Source of the DNA: Diphasiastrum complanatum
Lineage: Eukaryota > Streptophyta > Lycopodiopsida > Lycopodiales > Lycopodiaceae
Direction of reading: 5' to 3'
NCBI GenBank assembly: GCA_029204225.1
Contig: CM055106.1
Coordinates: forward strand, 18,236,149 to 18,300,148
Length of the DNA stretch: 64,000 nucleotides
A program made the translations under genes and the position numbers. Every line of letters starts with the position of its first letter. Positions within the stretch are counted from its first letter, which is position 1. The notes below the pieces were generated by a model. The model saw only the letters and a program-made list of their open reading frames with translations, did no database searches and was not told where the DNA came from. Of this stretch, positions 1 to 10,700 are shown one piece after another.

Positions 1-440
1 AAAACATGCAATCCCAATAACAATCAGATCCAACAATTAGCAAAACACAATAAAAGCATGAGAGATGGAAAAAAAGTGATAGAGAACAAGGACATTCATA
101 AATCCATTTAACAAGAAAACCAATTTGCTTTATTGAAATGAAGATATGTAAATGTGTAGCAAACTCGAGTTGGTCTCTTTTTATAGTAGAGAAGATGACC
201 TTGGCCTCTGAATCCTATTGGTCCATTTCTGCCTCCCTAACTATTCAAATATAAAAAAGAGTGGAAACCATCCAAATTGGAGGGAAATCCAACTTTATTC
301 ACTAACTTGACAAAGTCCCGCAAAAAGGCCTAAAGTTTTTTTATTAACTTTCTAATTAATCAAATAACTATGTGATCATCGGGTTGGACTTACACACGCC
401 AAATCCCTCTCACTTATTAATTAGGAATAGGGTTGCCTTG
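1..440 (-). mobile_element. LTR-like remnant, minus strand
   Basis: Read on the minus strand, this stretch looks like the core of a retrotransposon LTR. A TATA-like CTATAAAAAG (around 178-188) is followed about 50 bases later by AATAAAG (around 128-134), the usual spacing of promoter and poly(A) signal in plant LTRs. I could not place the TG/CA ends or a partner copy, and the left end may lie outside the window. It adjoins, in opposite orientation, the copia fragment that starts near 443, so the two are probably different elements. Confidence 0.3.
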
Positions 441-496
441 GGATCCGCAAACCCTCGAACACCAATGATGAGGATCTAGGTGGTGGTGACTTTCTT

Positions 497-1333
497 TTGA
501 TGTGTCCTTCAAGTCTAAAATCAAGTGAAGGTGACAAAAATTCATGGTGGATTGATAGTGGAGCTAGTTCACACATGACTAGTCACAAGGAGTTCTTTAC
601 TTCTTTGGTCACTTATGATGGAGCCAAGAAAGCAATTCACATGGCCAATGATGGTGAATGTGTGATTGAAGGTATTGGTTCAATTCCTATTTGTCTCTCT
701 ACTATTAGTAAAGCAAGACTTGATGGTGTTCTTTACATTCCTTCACTTTCAAATAATTTGTTAAGTGTTGGTCAAATGATAGAGAAAGGATACATGGTAA
801 AGTTTGGTGGTGATGCTTGTTTCATTTTAAAGGAAGAAATCTTGGTTGCTAGGGGCAATAGACAAGGTAGACTTTTCAAGCTTGATGCTTTTGTTATAGC
901 TAACAAAAAGGATGGAATGGAAAAGGAGATTGGTCTCAACTTTCCAAGGTTCCCTTTTAACATCAATAAGATTGGTGGATCTTATGCAAAGTCTAGAAAA
1001 CTTCCTTATGCTAGATCTAGGTCAAGATCTAATATGCTTCTTGGAGATGTTCATCTTTGTGCTGACTTGACTAGTCTTGAGAATAATGATGGTGTTTCAA
1101 TGGTTCTTCATGGCAAGTGCAAGCATGCAAAAGGTACGGAAAGAGCTAACTTCATCAATGGAGGTGAAGGTTCTTCCTTGGAAAAGATTGTTGCTAATGA
1201 TTTCTTTGATCATATGGAAAAAGATGTTGCTAGGTGCATTCATGAAGGAGATTGTTCTTCTACATTCTTTTGTGAAATGCCAATGCAGCTTAGCTTCAAG
1301 GTTTTCTACTATTATGGATTTTCTAGGGTATGA
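497..1333 (+). pseudogene. Ty1/copia gag-pol fragment (protease and start of pre-integrase)
   Basis: The 278-residue open frame starts inside a copia polyprotein. Residues about 17-28 (WWIDSGASSHMT) are the retropepsin active-site segment, D-S-G-A in the copia form. Residues about 80-95 (VLYIPSLSNNLLSVGQM) match the copia protease C-terminal signature. GNRQGRLFKLD near residue 125 is the start of the GAG-pre-integrase region, but the expected LWHxRLGH motif does not follow and the rest of the frame matches nothing I recognise. Zinc knuckle, integrase core, reverse transcriptase and RNase H are absent, so this is a truncated, non-autonomous piece. Apparent copia coding starts a little upstream (near 443) without a usable start codon. 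It lies beyond the 3' end of SAL1 on the opposite strand. Confidence 0.8.
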
Positions 1334-1669
1334 TCTGGTTATAAACACTTTTGTAAAACTATGTTCATGTCTAGGACTCCTACATTGACAAATAAATGTC
1401 ATCTAGGATTTAGGGTACCTTACCTAATCATGGAGGTAGAAATTATATATCCAAGTGATCTAGTTTCCACAAAGCTCATACCTTGTTTGAAAATGTATAT
1501 CCATGATCCAACTACGCTACAAGAAACACCAACACATGGTATCTAAACACAAACGAACAAATGACAAGAGTCCAATTCAAATCCGAAATTGTCCTTGAAA
1601 TGTGGCCTAATGATGGCTCCTTCATTACCTCCAAGTTCTTTTGTTAATGTTTTCGTTCTTCAATTCAAC

Positions 1670-1671
<2 letters not shown>
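1334..1671. other. No recognisable feature
   Basis: AT-rich sequence after the copia fragment. The short frames here show no domain that I recognise. Confidence 0.4.

Positions 1672-1722
<51 letters not shown>
1672..1722. repeat. (CT)n microsatellite
   Basis: About 25 uninterrupted CT units. Perfect, so probably polymorphic in length. It lies between the 3' end of SAL1 and the copia fragment. Confidence 0.97.
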
Positions 1723-1724
<2 letters not shown>

Positions 1725-2118
1725 GTAATTTGGAGGGAAAAAAATAGAAATAGAGGAGTGAGTCCCCTCAAGAATACACGCATTCAAGGCTTTCAAATCG
1801 TTAATTGAGTAATAGTATCTGAGAGGGAATTGAGTGCAACTTCAGTGATTTACTCTGCTACAAACTTCAAACCGAAAGGAAATTTAAACATATTATAATA
1901 TTGGATTGTAACAAGATAGTGACATTTTGAAGGTTGCACAAAAGGGCAGATAAAAACCTGAGTGACTTGAGACCTATTATTTTCACCTCAAAACTATCCT
2001 TTTTTTATGAGAAAATGATCCCAGATGCACTAGGGAAAACATCTTTGCTTTAATCCTTTTGTTGTATTAGATTACCAAAAAGAATGGACTAGCCGAGACA
2101 GGAGAGCAGATTTGTATT

Positions 2119-2124
2119 TTTATT
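2119..2124 (-). promoter_or_regulatory. SAL1: Possible SAL1 poly(A) signal
   Basis: A minus-strand AATAAA lies about 105 nt downstream of the SAL1 stop codon, a reasonable 3' UTR distance. Plant poly(A) signals are loose, so this is only a candidate. Confidence 0.35.
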
Positions 2125-2228
2125 GCTGCCATGGATATTTCAAAAATGCTCTACATAGCCAAAGAGGCAGAGAATCAATGCAATAGAATAATTAAATTTC
2201 TTCTTTTCTCACGGACATTGCAAACTCC

Positions 2229-2407
2229 TTACAAGTGAACTCGCTCACCATGATGGTGCTCTTTCTGAAGTGCTGCTTGCACTGCAGCGAGAAGTGCAGG
2301 CATCAGTTGTGGATTGGTAGAAATAATGCCACTAGCTATATCAAGGTATCTTCCTTTTGAAAAATCCAGTGGATTTCCAGCCGCATCCAATACCAAGCCA
2401 CCAGCTT
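2229..2407 (-). CDS. SAL1: SAL1 exon 8 (C-terminus and stop)
   Basis: 179 nt. The acceptor is GGCAG|AAGCTGG, which restores IIIKEAGG exactly as in SAL1; a nearby AG further upstream would insert extra residues and was not used. It encodes [19 protein letters not shown] and ends at TAA (2229-2231). The tail is His-rich ([11 protein letters not shown]), unlike Arabidopsis. Confidence 0.95.
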
Positions 2408-5400
2408 CTGCCACATGCAATTGAACTGTCAATAAGAGCTTTCTAAGGATTACCAGGGTAGTAGGCAAACGCAATGCACAGAATCTAAGAAGAGTGACAA
2501 AGCAATCTCAATTATGCCTTCGAGATACATATTTGAAATAAAAAACAAAGAGCAAGACATGCCTTGTTAAAGCACTTGCCTATCGCAATCACTTCATGTC
2601 CTATGCCTTGGCCGCTCTGCTCAATTTGGACTTCATAATTCTCAAGACAATTTGTCGACAGCAAGGGAAGCATCATCTGGTTTTTATACTCTATTGGCAG
2701 TCAAATAGCCGCCTCTCATCCTCTCATGAATTTGAGCTGAGGAAAACTTGCTAAGATTTTAAAATTTTGTTATTGGTGAATCAAACTGTAGGTCTCTGAA
2801 GTTGCACAACTATCTTCCGAGCCAATTGGCTAGAACTTCTTAGATTTAGGACTATCTGGAATAAAAGAAACGAATGTAGTCACGGAATCATGCACAAGCG
2901 AGGAACAAGACGAGATTTCTCTTGCACCCTCCTAAAAGAATGTCTGAACGGAATTGAGATTAGCTCCCTCTTCCCAGAGTGCAATCCGGAATTCTGAATG
3001 TTATTAGGACTAGCAAATAAATTGTGAATCTATATCTAAAGAAACGTATTATCCTCCTTTCCTACTAACAACGATGATCTTCTGAGAAGATGAAAATCAG
3101 TGCTCTGTATCAGGCCGCAGTAACTGAACTCGATCAAAGTAAAGTTGTGCCCAGTCACATGAAAATGAAATCTGAGCGGGTTTAGGACTGACAATCTATC
3201 TTTCAACCTGACATATCTGCTGTTTGATCCTATTAGAGTTCAATGTTCATGCCTTCCGATGAGTAGATCTAATTTCCTACACCAGTAGCGTTGGTGCTCT
3301 AATTTCAAGATGCCTAGGTGCGTTTTGATATCCTTTCCTTTGCTTGCTATTTTCCAGCTGAGGGATACAAATTTTTTACGTTGACTTTCATCTCTTTCAT
3401 GAAGAGACGAATGATATACATGTTTATGACTTTTGCTTTCTTTCACATGGAAGGATTCATTTTTATCTCAAAATGAGATTCATCTTGGAACAAGATTCAT
3501 TCAAGATAATTCAGCTGCTGGTTTCAGCATCGTATGCGTCTTTTAACGTTTATTGTATCTTCACACTGTTCTATACAGGAACAGCTAGCATATTTTAATG
3601 GTCCAAAACAAAGGATAATATCGTACGTTATTGCAGTCAACGGAATTGACACAAATTATAAACATAAGCTTCCGTTTCAAATTTTGGTGCCGACCTGGCA
3701 GGAATAGTACCTCAGCACTTCCTCCTTGCTATGGTTGTCACACATAGTTGCATCGAACCGCGGGTTCGAACCATCAAACCGTTAGGAACCGGTTCAAACC
3801 AGTTTTGGGCCCCCCAAGAAAAAAACAAACGGTTCGAACTGTTTCCCGATTCAAACCCAGCTAGCCGGTTCGAATCGGGACGAATCAGCCGATTCGAGTT
3901 GGTGTGTAACCGTGATGCAGAAGCAAGATAACATCGAACATAAGTATTATGAACAGCATTCCATAAGGCCTTCACTGAAGCATGGTGTTAGTTACCTCCT
4001 GAGAGGCAATCAGATTCATATCTAAAAAATAATAGGCTTGATCTCTTACAAGCCTTGATCATATCATAAATCGACCCTGACTGTGTGACCAACAAAAGGT
4101 TCAAGAACAGCGAAGTTAGCCATGACTTAAGTGACAAAAAACTCATCTCGCTCGACAAAACATTTTGGATATTCTTAGCATGCAAATCTAATCAGCTGGT
4201 GATATGAAATACCTTTTATGATGATACAGCCAGCTGCATGATCCCATATCTTCTCACGATATCCCGGATGTGGAAAGCGCAGGTAAATAGCTGCATCACC
4301 TCTTGCCATTGCACCATATTTTGCCTGGCTGTCTATTCTTAAGGGTGGAGAGACCACTCCCAGAATCTGGCATGTAGTAGATAGCAACCTCATTACAGAC
4401 TACAGTCAGCTTTCTATCTCAACACTGTTAGATCAAATTGCTAGTCACTGTAAAGTTGGACAGATACACTCAATATTCCCAGCATAATGTTAGCAGAGCA
4501 GTAGATTTTTTTGAGTTATAAAAACGATTTGAAGGCCAATAGTCTACGCTTTCAAGCTTACTTTTGCAATTTCAGCGGTGACATTTTGCATGGAGTGTGC
4601 TGATTCATAAGACTCACAGAAGTTAGCCAGTGAGGGATCCTCCAAATTTCTTACAGAGATCTGAAAAAAGCGATTATTGTTTTTAATCTTGTATTTCCAT
4701 ATGCACCTGAGTCAAATTGAACTCAGACCTCAAGGAAAGGAGATGTCAACTAGCACGCTACTTTTTCTGGACAACAAATTGCTACATGCGAAATAGCAAT
4801 GAAAAGGTAAGCACGAAAATAACAATTGCATCTTAACACCTACCCACCAAATAATGGGGATATAAGAAGATGTGATTACTCCATGTTCAGACCAAAAGGC
4901 CATTCTGGAGTATTTCATTTGCAGACCAACATCCAGTCTGGACTATTATCCCTTGATTCATCAACACCGAAAAAACCATCTGCATAAAGCAAACCTATTT
5001 TACAACAGCTTCTCTATCTTCAGAGGAAAGTAACAGAACTTTGCACCTTTTGGGGCTGAATAGAACCGTCTATTGATTTCACTGTTGTTCCTGCTCCTTT
5101 TCTTGCCGCAAATAGGCAGCCAATAGAAGATTCTGTTGGTGAAACAAGGGCTTCTGGACCTATTAAATTTGTTGGCAGGTTCGGGCATCCCAAAACGCCA
5201 ACCACAACTTCTCCCTGATCCAAAAGCCCTAAAGCCACAGCATACTGATCACCACGGACAAATCTGACAAGCATTTTACAAAATTTTCTCAGTTGTACTG
5301 CATCTTAGGAAGGATATCTACAAGAAACTCCAATTAGACATGATAAATCATATCTAGGACACAATTCCAATATTAAAAATGATCTCTCGAACAGCTGTCT

Positions 5401-7709
5401 GAGAGAAAGAAACAAATTTGCCAGGATTTTCATGAGGCATAATTGATATTATCTTTTTGGATCCTATTCACAGAGCACTTGCAACTTTGTTCTTAGCATC
5501 CTTAGATATTCAATCTACAAAACCATATATTGGATAAAAACGGACTATCTAGCCTTACAACGAACGTATTAGAAGCTCAGATAAAGTCCAACCTCGGAGT
5601 CAACTCTAGTACAGAAGAACTTCAGATGATCAGAATGGAAAATCAAATTGAATTGGAACAATAGAGATCACATGAATTGACACAGATGTAACGCATGACA
5701 ATAGTAGAAACAATAGCATGACTAAGAGTATTAAAGACTGTCTGACAATCAGAAGGATGTGGAGGAACAGAAGTTCAAAATGAAGGAGAGGTGAAGAAGA
5801 CGTCAAGGTCAAAGGAGGAGGCAAAAACAAAAGACGAAAGAGCGGATGGAATAGAGATGGTAATGCCACTAGGGCGAGATATAGCGGAACGAGAAAAACG
5901 AGAAAAATTAGACGTCTTGAGATACTTAGCTGTAGCGTAGTAGCAAGTGAAACATAAGAAAGCATAGCGAGGCAAATCATCATAGCATAAGGGACCTCAC
6001 AAGCCCGCTATATACCTCAGTAGGCTATAAGTTGATAAAAAGGTAGGACGGCCCCATAAAGTGGTCAATCACCTGCTATATGAGCTCAATAGGCTATAAG
6101 TTGATAAAAAGGTAGGAGAGCTCCATAAAGTGGTCAGTATCTAAATCACGTGTGCGAAAGGCTGTGAACAATATCGCGTTGTCGACTCAACCATTGAGGA
6201 TCAATCATAGCATGGCGGATCACGGCAAAAGGCATCCCTTCTCAATCAGCCTTAGTATGATAAACATGCCACCAAGCAGCAACTCGTCCATCCAAGCGTA
6301 AGGTAGCTAACTGTATTTTTTAGATGTTGGTCTTGGGGAACATCCAAAAATAAGTCTCCAACTTTAAAACCAATTCTCTAAGAGATTAACTCATCAGAGG
6401 AACCAGAGTAGGTAGTAAGCTACATCTTATCACGAAAGTCATGAGCGTAGTGTGCCAGCATGATGACGTAAAGGGTAAAAACCAAGAGGTGGAGTGGCAG
6501 GGGTGATAGGGCTACCAAAGGAACTACCAATGGGAGAATGGGATGAAGTAGCTCCAAAGCTATGAGAAAATATGGCATAGGGAGGGGTGGCAAGGATGAT
6601 AGGGCTACCAAAAAGATTGCCAACAAGAGAAGGCGATGAAGTAGCTATGAAAAAATGTCATAGGCACCTTACCAGGACCATGAGGAGGATGTAAGGCGTC
6701 AATCTGTGACTAAAGTGAGGCAAAGCTTGTCATGACCATGTCAAGATGGGAAGAAATCCCAGATATAACACTATCAACGGCTCGTTGAATGTGGTCAGCT
6801 CAAGCATCTTGAGGAGTCCCACTAGTAGATGGGGATGAAGATGCCAATACAAAAGTAGTGATAAGGGTGAAGAGAAGTAGACAAAAACCTGAGGGAGAGG
6901 ACTTTTGTCATCACCCAAACTTAGTTTGATCCAAAGTACCAAAAACACAACTAAAAGAGACAGCCAAAAGGACGTAAATAATGCTGAAAAACTGGAGCAG
7001 CAAAGTAGACATGAAAGGTGGAAAAAAAGTAGCTAAGAATGGCAAAAATCAATGAAAGTAAGAACTATCATAAAACCTATATAAAATACCTCCATATGGT
7101 AAGGAGAAAATTCGAAAAAGCTAGCTGAAAATGGTTGTAAAAAGACTGAAAAAGACAATGAAGTAGGACATTGGACAACCACCAAGCTGATCTGCAAATG
7201 GGCTGAAAAAGTGCTCAAGAATGTGAGAAAGTAGGGTACCAGATAGCCTCCAAACAAAGTTGAAAATGGTCTGCAAAAATAAGTGCTACAACTGCCAAAA
7301 CTGCCCCCAAAACTTTTGTCGAATGTGGTTGGAAAAATTTGCAAAAGAGCTACCAAAATTGCCACCAAATAGGAGGCTAAAATCTTCTAGAAATGCTGCC
7401 AAAATAGCCAATAAAAGTGCTACCAAATATACCGGAGATCCGCTGGAACTGCCAGCAAAAAATTCGCTTTAAAAATTGTTATTATTTTTTTTTGCGAAAG
7501 CGGCCGCTAAGTTTAGTAGAAGTACTACTGCTAACTATCGACTAAAGCTAACACCAAAGATAGTGAAAAACAGCCACAAAAGATTTCCGGCCAGAAAAGT
7601 GCTCTAATAACAAGTTACGAAGTGATTCACAGCAGATCAATAGTTACGCTAGGAAAGCAGCACATAAGGTAGGAACTAACCATAGAAAGCAATAAAGGGA
7701 GTGCTTAAG

Positions 7710-7768
<59 letters not shown>

Positions 7769-10700
7769 ATAAGCTGAATAATGAATGACAATGTACTTAT
7801 AAATGGATAAGATTCTATAACAAAACCGAAGAACCTTCTAGCAAAGAGAAAATAATGTATGTGGTCTTTTTTTTGTAAAACCAAGATCTTTTAAAAAAAA
7901 AGTGCATCTAAAAGACTTTTTGATATTTGCACAAGAAAATCTTTAAACTGCTTATAGATTACAAAAGACAATCAACTATTTTTGTTGTTTTGATTGTGAA
8001 AGAAGAAAGTTTCAAGCAACCAATCTCTAGGAGGGATAATAGTGCGCCCTCCCAATAGGTCTAAGACCCACTATGCTTCTTGTACCTTTTTTAGCTTTCT
8101 TGTTCATGTTATGGACACACATTATAGTCCATACTTCTCTACTTTTGACCATTAGTAGCAGACATGCATTTTATATTACATATGATAGGCCTAGAAATAC
8201 TATTTTACATGGTTTTTTGTTTTGGCCCTAATTTTTTAATTTCATCTTCCCTCCAAATCAATATGAAGGGAGGTAGGATTTGTCCACTATGAATAGCCAC
8301 TAAGGCTAGTCATTTAGTAATTTTATGATTTGGAGTCTTGAGCTTCTTGTAGGGGAGTTGTACTTTTTGGAGATCTTAGTTGGAGATCTACCTGAGCTAT
8401 CGACAACCACTGATATTCATATAGTTTTCTTAGTTGGAGAATGTTGTGTGAATGACTTTTGTTGCTTTATGCTATTGATATCTGTGAATTTGTTCATAAC
8501 ATGGTATCAAAGCACTTTTCTGAGCAATAGGATGCTTGAGCTCTTCGTGGAAGAACTCATTGTTAGTGCTGGTAGGGCTTTGCCCATTGATATTATGTGA
8601 TGCTTTTGGTCTATCTTTGTAGGGGAACTATCATTTGCTTCATATACTGTCTCTTTATGCTTCATTGATATCAGTATATGTGATTGTGTTCATAACAATA
8701 ACTCACTGAAAGAAATTAAATGTTCCAACTTTGTGTTATATGATGCTACGTACCTCAAGTTCGTCGATGCTCTATTCATGGATTAGAAAGTAATCTCAAA
8801 AAACTAATCCAACCTATTGTGAGACAAAGCTTCTTAAAAATCTTGTTTCTTGCGCATTAGTCTTCTTAATCTAACTTTTTGTGCAATCATGAGTAAAACT
8901 TTGATGCAATTAACAAAACCTAAAGGATATTTCTTAAGCTAAAAATCAACGCTTCACCCGTTATTGTAATTTGCCAATTTAACATAGCATAAAAAAGCAA
9001 CAGGCAAAAACACTTACCCTCGTGTACCATCGATTGGATCCAAAACCCAATGTCTTCCAACAGAGCCACCTTCTGATCTACCACGATCTATTGCTAAAAG
9101 AACTTGTTCTTTAGACAAAAAGGGGGCATCTATTCGTTTCTCTAAAGCAAGAGTTTCATTTACAAGCTGAGTGATCCGGTCTAACATGGACGCTCCTTGA
9201 TCTTGTTTTAACTCCTCAGAATCCTGTCACAAAGCTTTTCAAGACTCAATCACAACAATATTTCGTCAAAATGCATTAAGAGCTACGATAGTTTCTAACA
9301 AGGTCCATATTTATGCATGTCAATATTGAGCAACTCTAAACAAGAACCTACATACCACAAAATACGAGGCCTACATATCAAAAGCCAATGCTCTCAACGA
9401 TTGACTAACTAAAGTTGGTCGCGTTGTTCAAGAAAATTTAATTGATTATTGTAAAAATTTCTATGCACTTGATAAAAATCTTAACTTTTCTAGGAAAAGT
9501 GAATTCAAGGGATTTACAATTAACAAAACACTCCAATTTGAACTCTCATAGTAGTTAGTAGTCAAATTAGATACTTTCCAAAGTGAGAAATAAGGATGGC
9601 ACTCAAATGCTTTGACACAAGTATTCATATTTGAAATCTTAGGCTTACATCTTTCATTTCCAAATTGACAGTTGTACAAAAACATTATGCTTACACCTCA
9701 ACCAATTGTGCCTCTCTTGAGGTTTACATAACCATCTCCCAAGTAACAACTTCAAGGATTTATGTCCACATAATTCTCATAATTTACCTCATCAAATTGA
9801 CATCGTAACTACGATTGGAAATCCATGGATGATGGAACCATTCACACATCAATTTTGAGAAACCGATGGACACATGGGAGAGAGATAAATTGGATAATAA
9901 ACCAAACAGTTGAGTAGAAATACTTACCACTAGTTCCGATCAAGTCAAAAGCAAGAATGACTATGTAGAAGAATTAGAGATTTAAACTTATCTTAGTCAC
10001 CAATAATACCTTCTTTCCAAAGAGTTATAGATTGTAGCAAGACAAGCCTAACCTAGTTCAACTTTTAGCTACGGTTAAATGCCAAGACAAGCAGATGATT
10101 GTAATAGATAGACTCTTTATTTAAAAACACCAAGATTGCACCACCCTGAGCTAGTTGAAATGAATTGCTAGCCAATTTTCACTTGTCATAAGAGTTCACC
10201 TAGATAAATCACCACACAAGACTCTGAATGATCGTTTGAATAACAAGATTAAAGTAAGGTCAACAAACCATGGACAGAGGTTTAACTTTTGGCCCATATA
10301 ACTGCTCAAAATCTCAACTAAAAGTCCTGAACATATAAAGCCAAGAGGCATATGTCGTAGTGCCACTCCAATCACAATAGATAGTGTCCAAACTTTCTAG
10401 AAAGGCATGGCATCCTCATCAAAATTTCATGCTTTCCATAGTTTTTGGAAAAAGCCTCCTAGGCTAGAAAAAGGATACGATAACTTAGAAATACAATACC
10501 AAGAACAAAGAAATGCCATGATATCCTAAAAGTAAACTAGTATAAGGTAATCACAAACAAAACACGTGGAAGAGAGAGAAAGTCATTCCAAATTTACCAG
10601 CCGATCCAAATCACCCAATTCGAACCGATTCGAATTAGCTAGCTTGGTTTGAATCGAGGAAAGGTTCGAATCTTTTTCTTCTTTTTTCTTTTTTTCCTTT

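Noticed and set aside
2408-2474. Upstream acceptor for SAL1 exon 8 (adding VQLHVA)
   Set aside because: The acceptor at 2408-2409 restores the conserved IIIKEAGG without an insertion.
5630-5983. 117-codon hydrophobic frame on the minus strand
   Set aside because: Leu/Phe-rich by-product of biased base composition; no homology or start context.
7500-7507. NotI site GCGGCCGC as a cloning-vector trace
   Set aside because: Flanking sequence is ordinary genomic repeat; no vector sequence around it.
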